From positions 1 to 49,962 of the forward strand of contig CAZGHH010000005.1 of NCBI GenBank assembly GCA_964525485.1: DNA of 49,962 nucleotides. Direction: 5' to 3'. The position numbers and the translations under genes are program-made. Under the pieces are notes generated by a model. That model saw only the letters and a program-made list of their open reading frames with translations, was not told where the DNA came from and made no database searches. Each line of letters starts with the position of its first letter. Within the stretch, counting starts at the first letter, position 1. Below are positions 9,035 to 18,600 of the stretch, piece by piece. This DNA comes from DAONBD01 sp964525485. GTDB lineage: Bacteria > Patescibacteriota > Gracilibacteria > UBA1369 > LOWO2-01-FULL-3.

Positions 9035-12000
9035 ATGCAAAAACTACAAATTCTCTTGAATATCTTCAAAGAAAATAGACCTGTTTTCTTTGAAACATTA
9101 GGTCAGACAGACAAACCAAAAACATTAGGCGAAGTACAAACAATGCAAGAAGGGAGTGATGAAAAAGCTGCACAAATAACCGCCGCTTATTTCGAAAAAT
9201 TTGGAGCATTCAAAGACAAACCGGAAGAAACACTCGATAAAGACATAACCATAAATACAGACAAAGAAGACAACAAAGGACTTGGGCATTATCAGGCGAT
9301 TCAAGATGGTTTGGAAACTGAAATCGGGTCAAAAATATTCCCAACAAACAAAGTTTTGGCACGAGAAGCGGTTTTGCAATTAAATCAAAATTATTTAAAT
9401 CAGACACAAGGAAATCAAAAAATCTTAGCAGATTTAGAGGCCGGAAATGTAAAAAATGTAAAATTTGAGAAACCTGTAAAAAACGGAAACGATATAACTT
9501 TCAAAACAACTCTTCTGAGAGCTGATGGAAAAGCTTTACACACAATTGAAGTAAAATTCACAAAAGAGAGCTTAGACGCAATAGAAACGCAAAGAGAAAA
9601 AGTTCTGCAAGAAACAAAAGACTCTCTTAATAAACAAGCTGAAGATATCATGGAAGAGATAGAATCCGACATAACTTTGACAGACATACAGAGCAAAATT
9701 AAACTCCCAGTAAAATACGCCAAAACAGGTGAAACAGAGACTCATACAGAACACAAATTCACAACAGTAGACGGTAAAGACCTAGGCATCTCAGTCAAAA
9801 TCAATAAAAAATCTTATAAACAATTCATAATCGAAGAGACTCAAACAGAAAATGAAACTAAATTTGTCACGCCTGAAATGACAAAAGACCAGATCAACGG
9901 ACAAATTGTAGAGCTGTTTAAATCAAAAATTGAAGGATTGAAAAAATCGGAAGAGACGGAGGCACGAGCAAGAGCGGAAGCAGAAGCAGCAGCAAGAGAA
10001 AAAGCAGAAGCAGCAAAAAAACCCGCTGAAAAGGAAAAAACACCATTTGAAAAAGCAATGGAAGAAGCCGGAGTAACAATCGGAAAAGATTCTAAAACAG
10101 GTAAAGAAAAAGTCTATTTCTGGGTGGAAGGCATCGAGAGAAGTTTCCTTTTGAGAAAAGATTTCAAACAAAAACTGGAAAAACAAACAGATGCAAACGC
10201 AATCAAATTGATGTGTTACGAAAAATTACTTGGAATAGTCGGTAAAGGAATCGACATAAAAAAACACAGAGTTGCAGGCGGAAACAAAGACATGTTTGAA
10301 AGATCAAATATGTCAATGCGTGAATACGTACAAGCAAAAGGGAAACCAACGGTTAAACCTGAAGAAGACAAAAATTACGAAAAAATAGGAACATTTGATG
10401 GCGTCGAAATGTACGTCAATATAAGAGGTGAAGTGGTTGCAAAAGACGGAACCGCAATCACAGAAAAAACATTCACAGTAGATGATATGACTTCGATGGA
10501 GAAAATCAGAGAATCGGAAGGATACAAAAAAGCGATAGAAACACTTCTTCAACGCCAAAAAGCCTTGGAAGAAGGTCGTGTATATGTGGGAGTCGCTGAA
10601 GACAAAACTCCGATATACGTGGACGGATCAGGCAAATTATATAAACCTGACAACACCCTATATGAAGGAGTTGTAGCCGGAGCATCGGATTTTGATCTCC
10701 AAAGAGCTTCGGATCAAGCACGAGAAAAAGATGAAAACAAAAAAGTTGAAAGTGCAAAAGATGCAAAAGAACGCGTTGAAGCAATAATCCAAAGAGACTT
10801 GGCTATAGTTCAACAAATCGCAAATGAAATAACAGAAAGAAATCGACTCCGAGGCTTAAGTGAAGATAAAAAAATCACAACTCAAGACATTAGAATAGAT
10901 AAAGCAGGTAAAGAAACTAGATTGTCAGGGGGAGGATTTTCAAGAGAATTCGAAATTGCGATTAATGGTGAAAAAACAGAATACAAATTATCGACAACAT
11001 ACTCAAATCAAACAAAATTCGAACCGGAATTCGCAATTCAAAAAGCAGGCGAACGTCTACAATACGAAAAAGTAGGGAACAAAACATATTTCGACCAAAA
11101 ATTCGGGAAAATCTTGGAAGAATATCCAAACAAGACCGCTCTTAAAGATGTCCAAAAAGCCATTGAAACATTGAAACAAAGAGGCGTGGAAATAAAAGAC
11201 CCTCAAAAAGTCGAGTCTTTAACGGTACAAGAATTCAAAACAGTCGACCAACTCAATGATATTATTTTTGATACAATCATAGACACAAATTCTAACTTCT
11301 TTGAAATTAGAGACAAAATCAACACTGAATGCAAAAAAATATCAAAGGCTCTCGAAGGTTCAAAATTAGCAAAAATTGAAATAAAAATTGCAGATGAAAC
11401 CTTTACATGGGACAAAACTAAAGAAGAGGTCATCACAAACGATGACTGGAGTAAAATAGCAAAATTACAAGAATTAAAACTATCACCTGAAGAATACGAG
11501 TCATACATTGAAAGAAGTAGAAAAAGCAATATCGATGAGAGAGCTAAAACACAACTCGAAACAAGAAAAGCTCAATACTCTGAAAAATACAAAGAGCTCA
11601 CAACAAAACCATTGAGCGTTGACTACAGAATTTCAGAAATGAGAAAAAAAGACATAGAAAAGAACTGGCACCATTATTCAGGCACAGCCGGAGCAGTTGA
11701 ATTTCATATGAGCCAGCCTCCTTTTGGATATACTGTCGATCAGGTACCACACAAAGTAGCTGACATGGTAAGAAACTTGGGAGTAAGTAACGGAGTGGTA
11801 CTAGGAAACATCACTTTCAATGAAATATTTGATGCGGTCGATAAATCCACATTAAAAATCGCAACAATGGCAAAAGGCGCAGAGTCCGGCATTCCGGTAG
11901 ACGCCTTGAAAAACGCCAAAGCGTTCATGAAAGAATTCCAAAGACTGCTCGATAAAGGTGATAAAGTCACAGCTGTAGAAGCACAAAGAAAAGAATATAT

Positions 12001-15000
12001 GTTCAACGCCGTAATAGTTCCATGTTTGGATCTCAAAATGGCAATTGCGAGACTGAGATACGACAAAGACGCAGAAGCAAAAAAAGAAAAAGCAAAAGAA
12101 AGAGAATTGTCAGCAGATCAGAAGGAAATACTAGAAGGACTTTCATCTTTATGTAGCTGGGAAGGCAGAAAATTCGATAGCAAAGCGGCTAAAGACTGGG
12201 AGAAGTTCTTATCACTTTTCACAAAAAGCAAAGACAAAATCACAATGTCAAATATAGATGGAAGCACGTTCACTTTGGATAAAGGCGTGTTCCAAAGATA
12301 TTTTGATCCGAAAGCGGCAGTTGCGATCCTGGTAAACAGAGAAGGATTGTACGACAAAGACGCTGAAGGCAATGTAAATTTGATCAAAGACAAAATAATA
12401 GATGAATTAAATAGAATAATCACGAAAGGTGTAATACAGATAATGATCGCGGAAAAAAATAAAGAATTAGAAGGAAACTTGGACAGAAGAGAAATCAGTA
12501 AATTGATAGGATCTCCGAAGTACAATCAGAGATTGGCTGAGGCTAAAATCACAAATCTCAAAGGCCCTTTCACGGAAGCTCAATTCAAAGCGTTCCAACT
12601 CGGATTTATTATCGATCAGGAATCGAAATTCGACGCACAGATCAAAGAAGGTGTCGATTCGTTCCAAGAAGCAAACCCGGCAAGAGCGGAAATTTTGAGA
12701 CAATTAGTAGAGCAAGGACTCCCTATAAATCAGGTAAAAGCCGTCCAAGAACAGTTGGTTAAATTGGGACTTGGAGTAGCCTTTGATAAATCCGGAAATT
12801 TCATAGGATTAGGTGGAGGCGTTGGCATAGACCTCGGCGATGGATATACATTAAATATAGGAGTTGGCGCAGGAAAAGGCACGGTAGCTGTCGGTGCGGC
12901 ATTGAATATAGAGATATTTAAAGCCGGCAAAGTGACGGCATCAACTTCACTCGGAATCTCTACCGCTGGAATAGGAGCCAATCTGGGAGTCACAATAGAA
13001 GCCGGTGAAAAATTAGATGTATCTGTATTTGCAGGAGCCGGAATTTCATGGGGAGGACTACCTGGCGGACAAATCGGATTTTCGCTTAATTGGAATGCGG
13101 CAAGAGATTTTGAAAGCAGATTAAATTCAGCTGAAGCAAAATATTTCAGCCCAAAAGTATTATCAGCACTTGATGAATTAAAACAAATAGGAGATCTATC
13201 AGAGGAAGACGTAGAAAATCTTAAAAAACAATTAAGAGGGCAAATAAAAGAAGAAACATTAAAAGATTTCAAATCTCCGGTAATAACAGGTGGAGGAATT
13301 CAATTAGTAATGGTTGGCTCAATTCCTGTGCCGATTATATCGCTATCTATATGTATAGGAAGCGTGACCGTCTCAACTCCTAACAGAAAGGCAATATCAA
13401 AACAATTGGCGGGACTTTCAGGAACACGCGCAGAAGCAATGATTTCAAGCGCATTAAAAGTATTGGAAACAGCGAAGAGCAAGCCAAGATACGTCGAAGG
13501 ATTAGATCGTATCACCTACTCTACAGATGGAAAAATCATGGTTTTGGACGATAAACAGGAAGTAGAAGTAAATTTTGACGGAATCACTTCATCAATAGAT
13601 GACTACAATGAAGCGCTGGATGAAACAGATACAAAATTAATAGTTCATCCAAAAGTAAACGGTAAAGACAGAATAGAATTGAGAGTCGACAATACATCGA
13701 GAAAAGATGTTCATATTAACGTAGACCCTCTTTTGAAAAATTTAACGGTTGTTCAAAATTCAGATGACGGGAAAATCTTCTTAGTTGGAAATATCGACGA
13801 CCTAATTATTACAAGAGAAAGATTCACCCTTCCATTCGAATCAACAGAAGACGGAGCAACAATTAGAGACTACATAACAATCAAACAAAAAGAATCAGTT
13901 CAAGGAGGAAGAGATAATAGATGGATTGAGGCAAACGCTCCATACGAACTAGTCAAACTCATGGAACACGCACGATTTTATCGAAAAGCTGGTGTTAATA
14001 CGGCACTAGCAGGCTCAAATATCCTTGAAGTAGCAGGATTCTTAACTGAAAATCCAACCTATCTTTCAGATGCAGATAAGAGAGTCATAGAAAATTATTT
14101 GAATAAACAACCAGACCTATCAGGCAGACTAGATCAAGCGGGAGTCGATCAAAAAGCGACATTAGTGAAAGGCATGAAAGACGTTTTGGACACAAGAGGC
14201 CAGAGAATGCTTAAAAAAGATTATGACATACCTATCCCCGAAGGATTTTTAACAAAAACAGAAGCGATACTTGGAAATGCCAAATTCATGGCTGAAGTCG
14301 CAAAAATCATGGGCGACGGAGGAAACATAATCGACCTTTTGAAAAAACCTGAGAATAAAAAAATGTTGGAAGACGCTGGGTTAAAAGATAATTTGGACGT
14401 TTTTAAAAAAGGTAACGAAAAATTACTCAACATATTAATTCTTGAAATCGAAGATCAGTCATTCAGCACATTCTACAAAGGCGCAAAAGAAGCAAAATTG
14501 ACTCCTAAACAAATGGAGCAAATCAATAAGAATTTAACAGCGTCTTTAATAAGAAGAAGAGACTTCATCAGAGACAAAGTATTCTTACCAAAATTTGAAA
14601 GTGCATACGAAAAAGTTCAACCGAAACCCGGGAAATCGGCACAAGAATTATGCGTGAAATTATTCGACGACATGTTTAGCGACCTATTAAATAAGCTGAA
14701 AGATCCAAATTTCGATTTCAGAAAAATGGGAATGGAACTTATTCCGGACGGAGCTGAGTTTTTCTCAGGATCAAAACGCATGGAAAAAGGAAAACAAGTG
14801 GGAGCAATGGCAACAACGCTAAATTATTCCGATGAATTCCATTTCACTGATTTAGTCCATAATTTTGGATTCTTGGAAGGAACAATGAAGGACTATATGA
14901 ATGAGGCTAAAACAGATGAGGAAAAAGCAATCGCAAGAATTTTGATGGAGATCGTAAATCCAACTCCAAATTTGGAATCAGACAAAGAATTCTTGGAATC

Positions 15001-15598
15001 AAAATTCACACAAAGAATGCTTTCATTGGATGCTTTGGTGTTAATTATGACAAACGAAAATTATCAGAAATTAACAGAAGTGGTCAAAGACATTTCAAAA
15101 CTCAAAGATCCTGAATACAAATCAGCATTTGAAATATTCAAAAACTTGGTAATGGAATTGCACAATGCATTTACATCACGAACACCATTCGAAAGAAAAA
15201 TTCCTGGCACATTAGCAACATTAAAAGTCGACTTCAGTGAAACAAAACTCGTAGCCGGATCATATACCAAGTGTGCAAACCCAAGTTTGTATTTGGATAT
15301 GAAAGCAAGAATCGGAATTTATAAAGAAGATCGCTTAGTCGCAGAAATGATCCAAACAGATGAAGTGGTAGACGCCGATGTATCAAAACAATTCATATCT
15401 CTCAATCTTGGCGCAGGCGTTGCAGTAACAAGCACAGCGAAACCAAAAAGCAACGATGGGAAATATAGTAAAGATGGACCTGGAGAAAAACCAGCAGTCG
15501 CAGAGAACGTTCCGGAAACAGTTACAGGAGGAAGTGGAGAAGAATATCATATTGAAAATAATCCAGGATCAGCAGGATTAAGCCCATCAGGTCACTAA
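9035..15598 (+). CDS. Giant protein (2187 aa) with glycine-rich beta-strand region, no signal peptide; function unknown
   Basis: I do not recognise a named family. The N-terminus (MQKLQILLNIFKENRPVFFE) is not a signal peptide. The first ~1240 residues are charged and largely helical, with an Ala/Glu/Arg/Lys coiled-coil-like segment near 305-345 and related beta modules near 140-190 and 215-270. Near residues 1240-1355 there is a striking glycine-rich run of alternating strands (for example GLGGGVGIDLGDGYTLNIGV), with a shorter second one near 1415-1455 (GGGIQLVMVGSIPVPIISLS). The remaining ~730 residues are again charged and helical, ending in a Gly/Ser/Pro-rich tail. Cysteines are rare, consistent with a cytoplasmic location. 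It is co-oriented with, and 34 bp upstream of, a giant secreted protein, and both lie behind one strong promoter. Base composition and code use look native. Confidence 0.9.
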   Translation: MQKLQILLNIFKENRPVFFETLGQTDKPKTLGEVQTMQEGSDEKAAQITAAYFEKFGAFKDKPEETLDKDITINTDKEDNKGLGHYQAIQDGLETEIGSKIFPTNKVLAREAVLQLNQNYLNQTQGNQKILADLEAGNVKNVKFEKPVKNGNDITFKTTLLRADGKALHTIEVKFTKESLDAIETQREKVLQETKDSLNKQAEDIMEEIESDITLTDIQSKIKLPVKYAKTGETETHTEHKFTTVDGKDLGISVKINKKSYKQFIIEETQTENETKFVTPEMTKDQINGQIVELFKSKIEGLKKSEETEARARAEAEAAAREKAEAAKKPAEKEKTPFEKAMEEAGVTIGKDSKTGKEKVYFWVEGIERSFLLRKDFKQKLEKQTDANAIKLMCYEKLLGIVGKGIDIKKHRVAGGNKDMFERSNMSMREYVQAKGKPTVKPEEDKNYEKIGTFDGVEMYVNIRGEVVAKDGTAITEKTFTVDDMTSMEKIRESEGYKKAIETLLQRQKALEEGRVYVGVAEDKTPIYVDGSGKLYKPDNTLYEGVVAGASDFDLQRASDQAREKDENKKVESAKDAKERVEAIIQRDLAIVQQIANEITERNRLRGLSEDKKITTQDIRIDKAGKETRLSGGGFSREFEIAINGEKTEYKLSTTYSNQTKFEPEFAIQKAGERLQYEKVGNKTYFDQKFGKILEEYPNKTALKDVQKAIETLKQRGVEIKDPQKVESLTVQEFKTVDQLNDIIFDTIIDTNSNFFEIRDKINTECKKISKALEGSKLAKIEIKIADETFTWDKTKEEVITNDDWSKIAKLQELKLSPEEYESYIERSRKSNIDERAKTQLETRKAQYSEKYKELTTKPLSVDYRISEMRKKDIEKNWHHYSGTAGAVEFHMSQPPFGYTVDQVPHKVADMVRNLGVSNGVVLGNITFNEIFDAVDKSTLKIATMAKGAESGIPVDALKNAKAFMKEFQRLLDKGDKVTAVEAQRKEYMFNAVIVPCLDLKMAIARLRYDKDAEAKKEKAKERELSADQKEILEGLSSLCSWEGRKFDSKAAKDWEKFLSLFTKSKDKITMSNIDGSTFTLDKGVFQRYFDPKAAVAILVNREGLYDKDAEGNVNLIKDKIIDELNRIITKGVIQIMIAEKNKELEGNLDRREISKLIGSPKYNQRLAEAKITNLKGPFTEAQFKAFQLGFIIDQESKFDAQIKEGVDSFQEANPARAEILRQLVEQGLPINQVKAVQEQLVKLGLGVAFDKSGNFIGLGGGVGIDLGDGYTLNIGVGAGKGTVAVGAALNIEIFKAGKVTASTSLGISTAGIGANLGVTIEAGEKLDVSVFAGAGISWGGLPGGQIGFSLNWNAARDFESRLNSAEAKYFSPKVLSALDELKQIGDLSEEDVENLKKQLRGQIKEETLKDFKSPVITGGGIQLVMVGSIPVPIISLSICIGSVTVSTPNRKAISKQLAGLSGTRAEAMISSALKVLETAKSKPRYVEGLDRITYSTDGKIMVLDDKQEVEVNFDGITSSIDDYNEALDETDTKLIVHPKVNGKDRIELRVDNTSRKDVHINVDPLLKNLTVVQNSDDGKIFLVGNIDDLIITRERFTLPFESTEDGATIRDYITIKQKESVQGGRDNRWIEANAPYELVKLMEHARFYRKAGVNTALAGSNILEVAGFLTENPTYLSDADKRVIENYLNKQPDLSGRLDQAGVDQKATLVKGMKDVLDTRGQRMLKKDYDIPIPEGFLTKTEAILGNAKFMAEVAKIMGDGGNIIDLLKKPENKKMLEDAGLKDNLDVFKKGNEKLLNILILEIEDQSFSTFYKGAKEAKLTPKQMEQINKNLTASLIRRRDFIRDKVFLPKFESAYEKVQPKPGKSAQELCVKLFDDMFSDLLNKLKDPNFDFRKMGMELIPDGAEFFSGSKRMEKGKQVGAMATTLNYSDEFHFTDLVHNFGFLEGTMKDYMNEAKTDEEKAIARILMEIVNPTPNLESDKEFLESKFTQRMLSLDALVLIMTNENYQKLTEVVKDISKLKDPEYKSAFEIFKNLVMELHNAFTSRTPFERKIPGTLATLKVDFSETKLVAGSYTKCANPSLYLDMKARIGIYKEDRLVAEMIQTDEVVDADVSKQFISLNLGAGVAVTSTAKPKSNDGKYSKDGPGEKPAVAENVPETVTGGSGEEYHIENNPGSAGLSPSGH

Positions 15599-15632
15599 AA
15601 ATAAAAATTTATAAAATTAAAAATAATATAAA

Positions 15633-18600
15633 ATGAAAACAAAAAAAATATTGTCACTTAGTGCGCTATTAATAGGGGTAAGCGCACTGTTCGCATCTTT
15701 CGCTACAGCAGCAACAACTGTAGATGGCTTAGTTTCATATTTCTCACCTAAGAATAGAGAAGCTGTGGTTTTTCAAGAAGGCATACAAGGATTTTCGTAC
15801 CCTTCATTTAACAATTTCACATCAAATCCAAATATATCAACTGGTGGAAGACAAGGGGATGAAAGGAAGTTTTTAGTAGGGAAACATTGTCCAGATGGTA
15901 TATGTCCACAATCTGGTAATTACTACAACACTCTTCCAAACTCTATAGAAAATGGGGACAAGGTAAGATTTGAAATTTATTTTCATAACAATGGGGAAGA
16001 TTCATACGATGGAGGAGCGACAGATAGCCCAGATGCACGAAACATCAAAATTGGTATAGACCTGACAAATGCAAATAACCAATTGGATTCTGACATTATC
16101 AGACCGTCCGGATTTATATATGCAGACAACAATGAATATAGGACTGATAAAGATCAATCAACAACCGTTATAAAAGACGGTAATGGAAACATCGTAAGAA
16201 CAGCAACAGATGATATGCAAATAATAAAAGGCTCAAATAATTTAATATTAAAGCCTGTCCAAAATTCAGCATGGATGACAGTCAAAACAGACGCAAACAA
16301 CTATTTTGACAAAACAGTGTCGACATCTGGAGAGAGTATAACGTTCAAAACTCCAGAGGGGGATGTAACAATAAGAGCGGTTGCTAAATATTCAGATAAC
16401 AAAATGTGGGTTGAAATAGATAAGCTCCCAGGATGTTTTAGATATAGTGGAGCTATTTTATTTGATGTAGTGGTAGAAGCAATTCAACCAAACGAATGTA
16501 CAGCTTTACAATTCATAAATTCAATTGATCCATCAAGTGGAGAAGACGTGACATTGTCATGTAACGCAGAAGCAAAATGGGCATTATTCAAATTAGACCT
16601 CGATTTCTCACAATCTCCTGAGCCATCAACTCAAAAAATAAAATTCACATCAGCAGATCCAAAAGCAACAATTTCACTACCTCCGCATTATCTGGAAACT
16701 CCGCTTTCGGTCACAGAAACATTTTCAAACTTTGAAAAAGAAGATAACTCAATCATCGGAATGTATTACGGAACGGGGAACCTATCGGCTGTATATATCA
16801 ATGAAGACGGAACTGAATCATCAATATGCCAAGATGAAGTAGAAACCTGCGACAACGAATGTAATGCAATGTGTCTTTCAAAGCCTACAAGTATTCTTCC
16901 AGGAACATTCTCAGAATTTACAGCGACAACTTCGGATTATTATGGCGACACTTGGAATAGAGATGTCACATATTCAGTACAAGAAGGATACGGAAAATTT
17001 TATAAAAAATTCGACTACAACGATGACGGAGCTATTAATGATATAGATATCTGGTACCAAATCAGACAGGATTTCCCAGAATCAAATCCCGTAAAAAACA
17101 CAGCGCCAACGGGTCTATGTAACGGGATAAACCAAGCATCAGTTTTGGAATTGGATCCGGGAAAAGTAAGCGACATTATAGATAGTATTCTTTCAGGAAG
17201 TTACACCCAAGAAGGCTTATTTGACGGCATTATTCCAACCAATATCCAAACAGACAAAGAAAATAAAATAGACCCATTAAAAGATCAACCGGCAGCAAGA
17301 CCTCAAGCATTGAGTCCGTCTAAATACGGCATGGGCAACGTGTTTTTGGCTTTAACTCCGGGAGTTACGAGCACTTCATTTGGAAGTAATACAAGTCAAT
17401 CATTCAATACAAATTCACCGGCAGGAGCAGTCGTAAATCCAAACATACTCAATCCTACAGTATTGGAAAATTTTGTAAGCGGAACACAAATCGTAGTCCC
17501 GCAAGGCGAAACGGTTTGGTTTTATGCAATTAAATCAGGTGAAAATGTCATAACAGCGATATCAGAAAATGACACTGATAATTTAAATTGTACAAAAAAG
17601 GCTAGCATACAGTCGGTATACACACCAATCTGTCAAAACATGCAGGTGGAAGTAACAGACCAAAGCCCTAATCCTGAACAAAATATCGAATGTCTCGAAG
17701 TAGTCAAAAAACTTCGCATAGATGCAAAAACATTCACAGGAACAGATGGAATAACTTACACAAAAGCTCAACATAAATTAAAGGTAAGATGGACAACTCC
17801 GGAAGCAAACGGAAGATTTAAAATTGACGATCCTAGTGTGCCACAAACACAAGAAGGCTCACCAACCATAACAACAGAAAATCAAGCGGTAATCTACACA
17901 GGTATAGGACCGGTCACGGCACAACTCATTGCAGTTGATGATATTCCTGTAGAAGATTCACCTTGCGTATGGACATTGCCACAATGTACAGAATGCGGAA
18001 GCCTGACTTTAACATTCGCAGACGGAACAAAAATAGCATACGTGGGAGATTCAAAAGAACTTAGATTAAGTGTAATTGAAGCAGGTACGGGTCAACCATA
18101 CGAATCAACTGTTCTATTTAAAGACGCAACCGGAGGGAAATTAACATTCCCAACCGGAACAAGCGTCACCACCTCCCTACCCGATGCGCTGACAGGAATC
18201 ATCACATACACAACAATTTACCCATACCCTACGGGTCAGATCTCCACAGAGGAAAGTACAAAAGCCGGAATAATCACAGCCGAAGTACAAGGTGAAGAAG
18301 CAATCTGTTCAGACTACGTAACATTACTGGACAACATCTGTAGAATACTCACAGTAAAAGCACAACTCGGGGAAACAGAAGTCACAAATCCAACTTCGTT
18401 GAACGGAGGAGAGATATACAGGTTGAGCTCTTCAGCTACATTCGCTTCCGCAACACCGGACGGCACTCAAATCAACTACAAAGCTACAACAGAAAATATA
18501 GTATATGGATACTTCGCGAAAGAGACCACGGTCAATATAGCGGGATTGGATATATCAGTCCCGGACTTGGATCTTTCAGCTTGGTCTTCCGATTTAACGG

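Noticed and set aside
12730..13272. 180-codon minus-strand frame opposite the glycine-rich core of the giant protein
   Set aside because: Pro/Ser/Ala-rich translation is the mirror of the Gly-rich codons on the other strand; no start signal or family match.
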